In this document: piece by piece, positions 34,891 through 44,374 of the stretch
Numbering within the stretch: the stretch's first letter is position 1
Layout: every line of letters begins with the position of its first letter
Source of the DNA: Aphidius gifuensis
Taxonomy: Eukaryota > Arthropoda > Insecta > Hymenoptera > Braconidae
Reading direction: 5' to 3'
Assembly: GCF_014905175.1 (NCBI RefSeq)
Contig: NC_057791.1
Coordinates: 7,574,492-7,638,491 of the forward strand
DNA length: 64,000 nucleotides
The notes under the pieces: generated by a model
Seen by the model: the letters and a program-made list of their open reading frames with translations, nothing else
Databases searched by the model: none
Told to the model about the DNA's origin: nothing
Made by a program: the position numbers and the translations under genes

Positions 34891-37774
34891 GCGATTTAAA
34901 AATAGAGATCAAGTTAGAAGCTGCGTTTTGCGTTCACCTGGAGAGGTTAGTGTACAGTCATCGGGTAAAAATGATACTTCTGAAGGACAACAAGATCAAA
35001 ATAAAGGTAAAGTAAGTCAAACTAATATTTTTTATAATGCAAACTGTGATTCTACTAAGCTGCGAAAATTAAGTAAATGTGATATAAGTACAAATGAGCA
35101 TAAATTTGTAAACAAAAATAGTTCAGAAAATGAATTAAATTTAAAAAAAACAACTTTCGAAATTGAAAGTAATTCATCATGTATTGATGAAAATACAAAT
35201 GAGTATAAATTTGTAAACAAAAATAATTCAGAAAATGAATTAAATTTAAAAAAAACAACTTTCGAAATTGAAAGTAATTCATCATGTATTGATGAAAATA
35301 CAAATGAGTATAAATTTGTAAACAAAAATAATTCAGAAAATGAATTAAATTTAGAAAACAATTGAAAGTAATTCATCATGTATTGATGAAAATACAAATG
35401 AGTATAAATTTGTAAACAAAAATAATTCAGAAAATGAATTAAATTTAGAAAAAACAACTTTCGAAATTGAAAGTAATTCATCATGTATTGATGAAAATAC
35501 AAATGAGCATAAATTTGTAAACAAAAATAATTCAGAAAATGAATTAAATTTAAAAAAAACAACTTTCGAAATTGAAAGTAATTCATCATGTATTGACGAA
35601 AATACAAATGAGCATAAATTTGTAAACAAAAATAATTCAGAAAATGAATTAAATTTTAAAAAAACAACTTTCGAAATTGAAAGTAATTCATCATTTATTG
35701 ATACGAGTATAATCGTCGATACACATAATGAAAATATCATTGAAAATAAAATGTCAGCTAATAATAGTATCAATACTAGTAGCGATAATGATGATAATAA
35801 AACTGAACTGTCTGATATATTTATTCAAGATCGTAAAATAACTGATATCAATTATCTTTTTAAAAATTTGCATGAACAGTTCGACCGCCATAACAATTGG
35901 TGTCCTAGTGCATTTAAAGATTTGAGAATTTATAAATATTACGATAAAGGTTTGAATTCTCGACTTTACATGCAGTGTATAAATTGTGGGCACACCGGCG
36001 ATGTTTGGACTGATCCACCAGACCCAAAAGATAAAATCCCACTAAATGAAAGTGCAGTGTTAGGAACATTGACATCTGGTATAGGTTATAATACTCTACA
36101 AGAATTATTTGCAAGTATTAATGTTAAATCTATGTCCCATAAAACTTATGAGACAATTCGAATGACAAGAATAAATGATCTTGTTCATGCAGTATCTGCT
36201 GCTAGTATGGAAGCAGCTATAGCAGAAGAAATTGAATGGTCAATAAAAAATAAGTGCGTTACACCTGAAGGAATTCCTTGCATTGCAGTAGAAATCGATG
36301 GATCATGGTCCAAGAGATCATATAAAGGTGGAAGGTATGATGCTCTATCAGGACTGGCAGTTATTGTTGGCACGTATACTAAAAAAGTACTTTTCCTTTC
36401 AATACGAAACAAATACTGCTCAGTTTGTGACAGAGCAAAAAATCGAAATATTATTCCAAAAGAAAACCATAAAAATTACTGTTGGAAAAATTATGACAGA
36501 AATGATGCTTCAACTGCTATGGAAGCAGATATTATTGCTGAAGGATTTAGACAAAGTTATCCTGTCCGTAAAGTTATCTATAATCCTATTGTTGGAGATG
36601 GTGACAGTATTGTCTATAAAAAACTGGTGGACATGGATCCTTATGCGCATTTAGGTGTTCATGTCGAAAAAATTGAATGCAAAAATCATTTATTAAAAAA
36701 TTTTGGCAAGCATGTTGCTGCAGTTGGAAACTTAGTAGTTAAACTTTCTGTGAGAAAGCAGCTTAAACCAAAAAGAATTCCCGTGTTACGAAAATATGTA
36801 GCTCAAAGTGGACAATTTATGCGATCTTTACTTGAAAAAAAAATCAAGCAGCTCAACTCTGAAAATTTAACAAGAGAAATAATACTCAAAAGATATACGA
36901 AGTTTGTATCAACATTACAATCACACACTTTTGGTGAACACAAATACTGTGATTCTACAGAAATGAATTGTGATGAAAGAGACGACAATATGGTAAACGA
37001 ACTCAAACTAGTTGGAATGTACCAGCTGATTACAAAGCATGTGAATGATGTAGCACGCCATTCTCAAAGTCTATTGAAAGATAAAACAACAAACCATGCG
37101 GAATCTCATCATTCAATTACCAATAAACATTTATCTGGCCGCAGACTGAATTATAGTATGCGTAACAGTTATGAATTGAGAGCATTGTGCGGTGGTGTAC
37201 AATTCAACTCTCAAGATGTATTGAGCCAACTTCATAAATTTGATAATAAAGTTGTTCCAGCTCAAATTTTAAAGATGGAAGCTAGTAGACAAGCTTCTGT
37301 TAAAGCCACTCATGCGTATAGAGTACGTAATAATTTTAAAAAAAGACAATATAATCACAAAACGGACATAAACTATGGTCCAAATTGTGATAGAGCTGAC
37401 ATTGCACCAGAACAATATACACTACTTGAAGGTGAGCATTTCGAAAGATTAAGAAAAAATCAAAATGATCGAGCTGAAATTGAAAAAATTACAAGAGCGC
37501 AAGCTTCATCACCTTTGTGGAAAGAATATCGCAAAGACTTAATTACAGCATCAAATTTTGGTGAAATTTTTCATCTCCTGCCAGCAACTTCATGCGCGAA
37601 TATAGTCAAGAAAATTCGTCATGGTTTGAGCTGTAATACAAAGCAGATGAAATTAGGTAAAGACTCTGAAAAAGATGCTATTGTAAAATTATCAGAATCA
37701 ATTGATAAAAAGATATATGCGTGTGGATTACTTATTGATGAACGTTGTTGTTTTCTTGGTGCTACACCATCTGG

Positions 37775-37812
37775 TAGATAATATATAATCTTCGTTTTCA
37801 TGCATATCTATG
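37775..37812 (+). other. Foldback insertion breaking the YqaJ domain
   Basis: Between the codons for GATPSG and IENED lies extra sequence whose left part (ATCTTCGTTTTCATGCA) is the inverted copy of the adjoining coding sequence (TGCATTGAAAACGAAGAT). It introduces a stop and a frame change. It looks like a templated insertion made by snap-back synthesis; assembly error is the alternative. Confidence 0.6.
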
Positions 37813-38988
37813 TGCATTGAAAACGAAGATAGTATTATTGAAGTAAAATGCTTAGCATCTGCAATAGGTAAAACTGTAGACCAAGCATTAAGATCTGGAA
37901 AAAATTATCGACGAATATTCGATATTAACGATCTCAATAAAATGAATGAAAACCACAATTATTATTTCCAAGTACAAGGTCAATTACATATAGCTCAAAA
38001 ACAACTATGTTACTTTGCAGTATACACTTTAAATTTAAAATTGAATCTGGAAGATAATAGTCAGTACATGGATTATGAGAATATGGAAATATATGATATA
38101 AAATATATAAAAGTCATGAAAGATCCCGATTTCTGGGAAATCGTGCGACCTGTTCTCGAAAAGTTTTACATGAATTGTCTTCTTCCAGAAATTATTGATC
38201 CCAGGCATGAATTTAATTTGCCAATTAGAGATCCTCTATACATTATAGAAGCTCAAAAAAATGCAGATAAAAAAAATGCAAGGAATAAACGTTCAAAAAA
38301 CAGCAATGATATAGATAGTCAAATTCCGACAAAAATCGTTAAAAAGGTTCCTGGAGAGTCAGGTGAAAACGAGACAGACATAAAATGTTCAGAAAAAGAT
38401 GATGATGTTGAAGTTATCGATTCATCGTCACTGAACCACAGGTCTAGAAATGAAAAAGCTTTCATTATCTCTGAGCAAATAAGATTGGCTGAATTGTATG
38501 AAACTCTTGTAAAAGACTTACCCAGGAGAAAGATTGCTATTATTAATAACATTAAATCTCACAATATGATATTTGACGAAGGAATAGAATTATTTTTGCA
38601 AACGCTAGTAAAAAATAGTGATTTTACTGTTATACCTGTTTGGTATATTAACAGTCCTCACGTTATAAAGCCTTCAGAAAGTCAAAATGACCTACAAATT
38701 TTAGGTGGTACATCTGATAATCGACATTGGGCCTGTATCTATTATAACGGATCTCAAATCTATGTTTACGACAGCATGCTTCGTAAGAGATTATCAGAAA
38801 AAGAAAAAACATTCATAGCTAAGCGCTATCCACATATTGATGACAAAGACATTTTATTTGAAAATGTAACAAGACAGCCAGATGCTACAAGTTGTGGTGC
38901 ATACGCTGCTGCATATGCGACAGCTGTCGTATTAGGTTACGATCCAAGCAGCATTCAATTTTCTCGAAAGGCCGTAAATATTCGAGCA

Positions 38989-38994
38989 CACATG
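38989..38994. repeat. 6-bp target duplication of Polinton II, left copy (CACATG)
   Basis: It is identical to 56,975-56,980. A 6-bp duplication is the Polinton signature. Confidence 0.92.
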
Positions 38995-39236
38995 AGTAGG
39001 GAAACAGGGCCGGTTCTATATCATCCCTTAATTAAAATTTGTAAAAAAAAAAATAAAATGAAAAAAAAAAAAAATAAAGGGTAGTTTTTGGAGGGTAGTT
39101 GGGGGTGTAGATAAGATGTTGAGGATTGAGGGATGTGTGTGTAGTTGAGATTGGGGGGATGAGGGTTGAGAGTATGGAGATTAAAAATGGGGGGACGGGA
39201 GTCGGGAGACGGGAGACGGGAGACGGGGACCGGATG
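38995..39236. repeat. Polinton II left terminal inverted repeat
   Basis: It matches the right end over about 242 bp, including a GGGAGAC minisatellite with one unit more than on the right. The upstream host reading frame runs into it for 30 codons before stopping at 39,082. Confidence 0.9.
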
Positions 39237-39522
39237 TCGTTGACTCATGTATGATGAAAGAGATTGTTTATATAAACGTTATTAACGGTTTTCGTTCATA
39301 TAAATACATAAAAAATTTATGGCTTTTTCTTAGAAAAAAATATAAAATAAAAGCATGCGTCATTATCGAAAAATTTAGATATAAGTGGGGCAACATAATA
39401 ATATCAAGTTTTACGTATATGTAAATTATTATATATATGTATTTGTTTCTACAAAACGATTTTTTTAATTGAAAACCTATCAGTGCATTAAACGTGTTCG
39501 TGACGAAGAAGTTAAAAAAAAT

Positions 39523-40316
39523 ATGGAATTGATTGTAGATATACAAGGATTTAAGCAACCTCACAACGCATTTGTTTTAAAAGAGTTTGCTGCAATTAAT
39601 GTTCAAAACAACGAAACACATTGTTTTGTATTTAAGCCACCAAATACATGGAATCATCTACCTGCAAAATACAAGTCAATTAATCTGTGGTTGATACGCA
39701 ATTGGCATGGGTTATCGTGGGAGTGTGGTGATGTATCTTATAATGACATAAAACTGATAATTTCTAACGTTTTGGAATCAGCTTGTTATATATACGTCAA
39801 AGGTGACGAGAAAAAAAAGTGGTTGGATGAAATCACTGACAATTCAAAAGTAATAATTGATTTATATTCAATGGATTCTCCAGGGATAAGAACAATAAAA
39901 AATCAAATAACAAGTCATCCAGGAATTCATTATGCTATACGTAATTGTCATTGTGCACTTGACAATGTGCAACAATTAAAACTATGGTTTCAGAATTATT
40001 GGGGTGAGAAATCATCTCTTAATAAATCTATACAGTTGTACTATGCATTAAAAAATTTATCGAAACTTAGAAAAGAAGATATAGAAATTTTACCAGAAAA
40101 TTTTAGCCTTTCATACTTTCATACGCCTCGGAATCAATGGATGAAATTTGGGATAAATTGCCTGAAAATCTGAAAAACAACCATAAATTCATCGAAGAGC
40201 GTCGTTGTAAAGAACATTTTAATTTTTTGGGATTATATACAGATGCATTTGATGGACCATTACCAAAAAAAAAAAATTGTATTCCATGTCAAAATAATAA
40301 AAAAAAAATAATTTGA
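39523..40316 (+). pseudogene. DxQGF-family protein 1 (Polinton II), frameshifted near its end
   Basis: The ATG at 39,523 gives MELIVDIQGFKQPHNAFVLK, then NWHGLSWECGDV, YIYVKGDEKKKWLDE and a Cys/His block ending CHCALDNVQQLKLWF. The first frame stops at 40,173. A second frame from about 40,137 (MDEIWDKLPENLK, then RRCKEHF and a final Cys-x-x-Cys-like IPC) supplies what looks like the true C-terminus, so a single-base shift near 40,134 is likely. The N-terminal Asp and later His/Asp/Cys block might suit a nuclease fold, but I do not recognise the function. Confidence 0.65.
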
Positions 40317-40579
40317 AAAAAATAATAAAACCTCACATATATATTTTATGTGAGCATTAAAATTTATGATGACTAACCAATGTTTATTTTAAAAAAAAAT
40401 TAGGGTCAACGGTTTTTACATATACGTTATAAAACACTACAGTGCATGTGCGCACGCATCAATATATACACAAAAGAGGGGCCTTGTGAATTCGAAAAAA
40501 GCTTGAGTAGAGCTCATTAATATATCAACTTGTGGTGTGTGAACATTAATAAAGTAAATATAAGTTATAACTAAAAATA
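40317..40579. other. Gap upstream of the acidic gene
   Basis: AT-rich, no gene seen; presumably the promoter of the gene at 40,580. Confidence 0.4.
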
Positions 40580-40996
40580 ATGGACCAGTGTCAAATAGAG
40601 TCTGAAATATATGAAAATTTTTTGATGAATAATGCTGAGTATAATACACAACAAGAAAAGCTGGAGTCATTTCTTGAAGATTTACATATACATTGGAAAA
40701 AAGTTGAACTTCTACGATTCGAAATGTTTTTGGATACGTATGATGAAGTATATTCAATGACTGAGAGTCAAATTAAATTAATTGACTTATTTGAGCTACC
40801 ACCATACGTCTATGATGAAAAGGATCTTGTATTAAAATATTTTGATCGGACTGCAATTCCAACTTTAACACCACTCATACAAGAATTATTTGAGCTATGG
40901 AATAAAAATGAAAAAATCGAACGGAGATTCATAGAAGAACAAGAAAGCGAAGAAGACATTGAAGAACAAGATCAAGAAACAAACAGCGAAGAATAA
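40580..40996 (+). CDS. Acidic Polinton protein
   Basis: 138 residues, strongly acidic C-terminus (Glu/Asp/Gln-rich from about residue 112). A conserved central part has EDLHIHWKKVELLRFEMF and DLVLKYFDRT, followed by LFELWNKNEKIERR. It matches 13,122-13,530 of Polinton I. It lacks cysteines, signal peptide and membrane segment. Function unknown; it faces the left-going capsid gene cluster. Confidence 0.65.
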   Translation: MDQCQIESEIYENFLMNNAEYNTQQEKLESFLEDLHIHWKKVELLRFEMFLDTYDEVYSMTESQIKLIDLFELPPYVYDEKDLVLKYFDRTAIPTLTPLIQELFELWNKNEKIERRFIEEQESEEDIEEQDQETNSEE

Positions 40997-41069
40997 TTTT
41001 TAAAAATGTATTATATAAAAGTAAAATAAATATCTATAAACCAATGTTGTATTTTAAAAAAATGTTTCT

Positions 41070-41270
41070 TTATTTATTTTTAGTTTTACAAAATTCATTA
41101 TGTTTTTTGATTAATATTGGATCTATAATTTCACTTAATTTTTTAATCCGCATTTGAAATCTTTCATGATCTCGAGCCATTGTTTCCCATTCTCCACGTC
41201 TTGCTGATCGATAGGCATACGCCCATGTATACATCACGTGTACGGTAGTGGTAGTAAACGATACATGCAT
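41070..41270 (-). CDS. Small MYTW-motif Polinton protein
   Basis: 66 residues with VHVMYTWAYAYRSARRGEWE and ARDHERFQMRIKKLSEIID. The same core occurs in Polinton I at 12,738-12,980. The ATG overlaps the end of the preceding open frame by 37 bp. The basic C-terminus suggests a nucleic-acid or virion contact, but that is a guess. Confidence 0.55.
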   Translation of the reverse strand: MHVSFTTTTVHVMYTWAYAYRSARRGEWETMARDHERFQMRIKKLSEIIDPILIKKHNEFCKTKNK

Positions 41271-41419
41271 CTTTTGAATAATATTGATTGCAGAATTTTT
41301 TGATTAGTTTTCTCAATATCTTCTGGACATTCGAGTTTGAAATATTTTATTGTTGATTTTTGAATGTTTTCTTCTGGTTTTATTTTATTTTTATTATCCA
41401 TTTGTTTATTATTTGTCAA
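41234..41419 (-). CDS. Small Lys/Asn-rich hypothetical protein
   Basis: 61 residues (MTNNKQMDNKNKIKPEENIQ, then FKLECPEDIEKTNQ), overlapping the next gene. No counterpart was seen in Polinton I. Support is only the open frame and its place in the cluster. Confidence 0.3.
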   Translation of the reverse strand: MTNNKQMDNKNKIKPEENIQKSTIKYFKLECPEDIEKTNQKILQSILFKRCMYRLLPLPYT

Positions 41420-41432
41420 TTAAAACTTGTAG

Positions 41433-41621
41433 TTAATATTTAGGTCGATGATCTCCTACTGAGCCATATTTACCTTGCTTTACATAACCATAATATGGTT
41501 CAGAACCTCGCAATGATTTAGATATTTCAAAATAATTTTTCCTCGATTCTTTTTCAACTTTTGATTCGTATTGCATTCCACTTGAACGCGAGGAGCTATT
41601 ACCACTTGTATTTTTATCCAT
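41433..41621 (-). CDS. Small Ser/Tyr-rich Polinton protein
   Basis: 62 residues starting MDKNTSGNSSSRSSGMQYES, with a Tyr/Gly-rich tail (PYYGYVKQGKYGSVGDH). It lies between other small left-going genes downstream of the capsid gene. Unknown function. Confidence 0.45.
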   Translation of the reverse strand: MDKNTSGNSSSRSSGMQYESKVEKESRKNYFEISKSLRGSEPYYGYVKQGKYGSVGDHRPKY

Positions 41622-41649
41622 TATTTCGAAGCAAAACGTTTTTTTTAAA

Positions 41650-41808
41650 TTATTTTCCTTTTTTTGACCAAGCAGAAAAAAGTTTAGAATCTTTAGATTT
41701 CGGTTCGTTGTATTGTTGTTGTTTTCTCTCTTCTTTTTCAGCTTTTGTCTCTTTGATCAAAGGAGTTTTATCAGAATATTCGTCAGTAGATTTATTTTTT
41801 TTAAACAT
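41650..41808 (-). CDS. Small Lys/Glu-rich Polinton protein
   Basis: 52 residues from the ATG at 41,808 (MFKKNKSTDEYSDKTPLIKE). This start aligns with the Polinton I homologue at 12,608; an upstream in-frame ATG at 41,838 would add 10 residues that are not conserved. Charged, no membrane segment. Unknown function. Confidence 0.55.
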   Translation of the reverse strand: MFKKNKSTDEYSDKTPLIKETKAEKEERKQQQYNEPKSKDSKLFSAWSKKGK

Positions 41809-41869
41809 TTCGATGTTTACTCCATAAAAGTTAAACATTGAATGAAAGATTTTGAGTTTAGGATTAAAT

Positions 41870-43102
41870 TTAAACTAATTTTCTGACGGAGCCACTGATT
41901 GGATTGTACTCGACAATGCGATCATGTAATATTAAACAATAAGCCGATGTTTCAGCGGGAAACTGTTCGAATGATTCGAATTCAAGTCGTATATCAACGG
42001 GTCCAGATTTTAAAAATTCATTTTGTTTTGAACAATCAATCACAATAAGAGGAGCCTGATCTATGTATTCTTTTTTTGTTAATAATGGTTCTGACTCTTT
42101 TCCGTAATACGAAACTTGAAATTGAGCAAACATGTCATATAATAAAGCATATTGATTTTGTGTTATGTTAATATTAAGATTACCATATGGATATGATTGA
42201 GAATTCAAGAAAAGTTTAATATCTCTCATCTTACAATGATCAAAAAGACTGGCATCTTTATTTGCAACATTTTTTCGTGCTGTTTGAAAACCAACGATGA
42301 CGTATCTTGGTTTTTCAAGTTGTGTTGATGTTTTAACACTCCAAATATGCTTTGTTGTTGCTGGTAGCAAAGGATAATCATACAGCTCCCAAGTACGAAA
42401 ACTCATTGCTATAGATGGATCTTTTGCAATAAAATTAAGTAATTGAATTTTTTGTTTGTCTGACACTCGTATATATGGCACTATCCACTCAATTTTTTCC
42501 AAACTAATTTTTACATTTTCAGCAGCAGCAGCAGCAGCATCAGCAACAGTTGTCTGTTTATATGCGTTTGTATCTGTATTCGATCTTACAATAATAAGTT
42601 CATGCTTTGCATTAATAATTATTTTACGATAATCTTCAGCGAAACCTAATAATATACTCAATGGAATGGATATATTAAAATTTCCTTCATTATCAAATAT
42701 TTTTTCATCGTTTATCCAGCCTGCATTTTCAAGAAATGCTTTTTGATTAGGGTTAAATGATACATATCCTTTCATTAAAGTTGTAAGACCAACATTTTTA
42801 CTACGATCAACTTCAATGCCATTTATTTCATAACGAATTTCTTCAAACATATGAGCAATTGACATTTTAACAAGAGAAGTTGTAGCAGCGACAGCAGTTC
42901 CATTACTTTTTGTAAATTTTCCTGTAATATGTAGTGAACTTTTACTTGGTAATAAACACAAGTCTTGATGTTGAACTCCAATTCTTATTTCATCACTATT
43001 ATTAAATTTTGAAGCGCCATATGGCAGATGAGTGTGAAGCTCATAATGAGCGACTGATTCATCAAATATTATAGGTTTTTGAATATTTAAGATTTCTTCC
43101 AT
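41870..43102 (-). CDS. Polinton major capsid protein (double jelly roll)
   Basis: The 410-residue product starts MEEILNIQKPIIFDESVAHY. Conserved blocks are PYGASKFNNSDEIRIGVQHQ, FEEIRYEINGIEVDRSKNVG, WELYDYPLLPATTKH, KLFLNSQSYPYGNLNIN and FLKSGPVDIRLEFE. Polinton capsid proteins of this size and position are predicted hexon-like double jelly rolls forming pseudo-hexameric capsomers. The frame is intact. It includes an Ala run (about residue 184) encoded by a GCT array. The ATG at 43,102 overlaps the preceding small gene by 16 bp. Confidence 0.85.
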   Translation of the reverse strand: MEEILNIQKPIIFDESVAHYELHTHLPYGASKFNNSDEIRIGVQHQDLCLLPSKSSLHITGKFTKSNGTAVAATTSLVKMSIAHMFEEIRYEINGIEVDRSKNVGLTTLMKGYVSFNPNQKAFLENAGWINDEKIFDNEGNFNISIPLSILLGFAEDYRKIIINAKHELIIVRSNTDTNAYKQTTVADAAAAAAENVKISLEKIEWIVPYIRVSDKQKIQLLNFIAKDPSIAMSFRTWELYDYPLLPATTKHIWSVKTSTQLEKPRYVIVGFQTARKNVANKDASLFDHCKMRDIKLFLNSQSYPYGNLNINITQNQYALLYDMFAQFQVSYYGKESEPLLTKKEYIDQAPLIVIDCSKQNEFLKSGPVDIRLEFESFEQFPAETSAYCLILHDRIVEYNPISGSVRKLV

Positions 43103-43293
43103 GGTTGAAAGCAAAAAAACAACAAAATTGTATAACTACTTTTCTTTTTAGTTTTAAAACCGAGATTTTTCAGAAACTGAATGTTCTGACGTGTTATCAC
43201 TTTCAGAGGTCTTTGAAGACTGCTTGACTTTTGGCATGTCAATTGATTTTTATAACTCTGTCCATAAACTTTTCTAGTGAAAACGATTCCCAT
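43087..43293 (-). CDS. Small conserved Polinton protein
   Basis: 68 residues beginning MGIVFTRKVYGQSYKN, with a conserved LTCQK and TRQNIQFLKNLGFK. A broken homologue lies in the same place in Polinton I (3,462-3,640). It starts just after the penton gene and overlaps the capsid start. Basic, no membrane segment; possibly a small virion component, unproven. Confidence 0.6.
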   Translation of the reverse strand: MGIVFTRKVYGQSYKNQLTCQKSSSLQRPLKVITRQNIQFLKNLGFKTKKKSSYTILLFFCFQPWKKS

Positions 43294-43295
43294 TA

Positions 43296-43976
43296 TTATA
43301 GGCGCTTTACATGCAAACGTATTGTTATAGTTTCTCCTCGAAAATTCACTAAGTCTCCGTCTTGATCAACAATTTTTAATTGAATATTGTGTATTGCTTG
43401 TACGGTGATTGGAAGATAAATGACATGCGATGGCACTTCTATAATCTTATATCCTTTTGGAACACAAGGAAAAAATTCATGAATCGTGTGAACTGGTCGA
43501 TCATTCATGTAAGCACCTGTCGTTATATTACATTCAATACGCAAAGCATTGACTTTTATAATAGTAACAGTCAAATCTGATTTATGCACAACATTTGGCG
43601 TTAATATTTGTGATGAAAATCCTAGCAATCGACCTATAGTATTATTTTCTTGGAAATTTATAAAATTATCACATAATATTTCACAACATAATTCATTTGT
43701 ATTAGCTTTAATACTCAGAGAAATTTCTGGTAATTCTTTCTTTATATAGTCTTCAATATCTTCAATTTCATAAGTGCCAGTAGGTATTGTAATTATATAG
43801 TCACCTACATGAAATTTATTATTGTATTCATCAATATTTGGTATTGAATTGAATGTTAATAATTCAACGAGTCCCATAACATAATTTTTATCTTTAGATA
43901 ATTCTATTGGTGGAAAATATTGAGCCTCTAGAATCGAGGAGGCTCCAGACAGTGTTAGCGTGAACGAATCACTCAT
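43296..43976 (-). CDS. Polinton penton / minor capsid protein (single jelly roll)
   Basis: The 226-residue product starts MSDSFTLTLSGASSILEAQY. It shares GLVELLTFNSIPNI, IPTGTYEIEDIEDY, FFPCVPKGYKIIEVPSHV and ITIRLHVKRL with Polinton I. The ATG at 43,976 was preferred over the longer open frame that overlaps the protease gene. Predicted vertex protein. Intact. Confidence 0.82.
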   Translation of the reverse strand: MSDSFTLTLSGASSILEAQYFPPIELSKDKNYVMGLVELLTFNSIPNIDEYNNKFHVGDYIITIPTGTYEIEDIEDYIKKELPEISLSIKANTNELCCEILCDNFINFQENNTIGRLLGFSSQILTPNVVHKSDLTVTIIKVNALRIECNITTGAYMNDRPVHTIHEFFPCVPKGYKIIEVPSHVIYLPITVQAIHNIQLKIVDQDGDLVNFRGETITIRLHVKRL

Positions 43977-44008
43977 GACTAATATTGAAACAGTATGTAC
44001 ATATGTAT

Positions 44009-44374
44009 TTATAATTTTCCAGCTAAAAATTTTAAACATAAATGACCACATATAACTGTATCATATTTTTGATAATTCTTATAATTATATTTAATGCTAC
44101 CAACACCGAGATATTTTTTAAGTTCTTCGGGAGGACCTAAGTCTCCAAAACTATCAAAATAAATAACTTGATCATTTTTTTTTTTATACGCAACCCAGTG
44201 TGTGCCGGGACCATCTTTATCATCAAGATTGATTATTGATGACTCATATTTCCTAGGACCTGATTTAGGTAAATCATTTCTCATAAATACACCTCGAAAA
44301 TATGGAATTTTTAAAATTTTTGCATATTTGATGAGATCAATATCAGTCAACGCTCGATGTGGTAGCTTTACATG
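44009..44374 (-). CDS. Adenain-like cysteine protease, -1 frame relative to core gene
   Basis: 121 codons plus stop from the frameshift point. Catalytic His is in GTHWVAYKKK, the acidic residue in VIYFDSFGD, and the Cys in ICGHLCLKFL. The conserved N-terminal block LPHRALTDIDLIKYAK has no ATG before it. The frame is entered exactly by a -1 slip on A-AAA-AAC at the end of the core gene. Expected to process virion proteins; as a fusion it would be packaged with the core protein. Confidence 0.85.
   Translation of the reverse strand, partial: HVKLPHRALTDIDLIKYAKILKIPYFRGVFMRNDLPKSGPRKYESSIINLDDKDGPGTHWVAYKKKNDQVIYFDSFGDLGPPEELKKYLGVGSIKYNYKNYQKYDTVICGHLCLKFLAGKL

Larger units (their letters stand above)
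32086..38994 (+). pseudogene. Mutator-like transposase domain + YqaJ exonuclease + Ulp1-like protease gene
   Basis: Exon 1 (32,086-32,144, MGSKRNRIRNYSRAHQWRQ) ends at a GT donor and joins an AG acceptor at 34,889-34,890 with matching phase. Exon 2 has six or seven near-identical Asn/Glu-rich repeats of about 35 residues (35,090-35,700), then a transposase-like domain (VEIDGSWSKRSYKG, GDGDSIVYKKLVDMD, IECKNHLLKNFGKH). A YqaJ nuclease follows (ITASNFGEIF, CFLGATPSG, IIEVKC, YYFQVQGQLHIA), then a C48-type protease with His (NRHWACIYY), Asp (YVYDSM) and Cys (ATSCGAYAAAYA). Two breaks exist: an 11-bp deletion at about 35,358 and an insertion at about 37,775-37,812. The final codons lie beyond Polinton II. 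Confidence 0.75.

Noticed and set aside
35032..35773. Long minus-strand open frames opposite the Asn/Glu repeats
   Set aside because: They mirror the 105-bp coding repeats, which are in frame with the transposase-domain gene on the plus strand.
39021..39248. Minus-strand Pro/Ser-rich open frame and its mate at 56,699-56,926
   Set aside because: Both are translations of the Polinton II terminal repeats, not conserved genes.
44300..44373. A stimulatory pseudoknot after the frameshift heptamer
   Set aside because: A short ATATTGAT/ATCAAATAT stem can be drawn in Polinton II but is not preserved in Polinton I, so it was not claimed.
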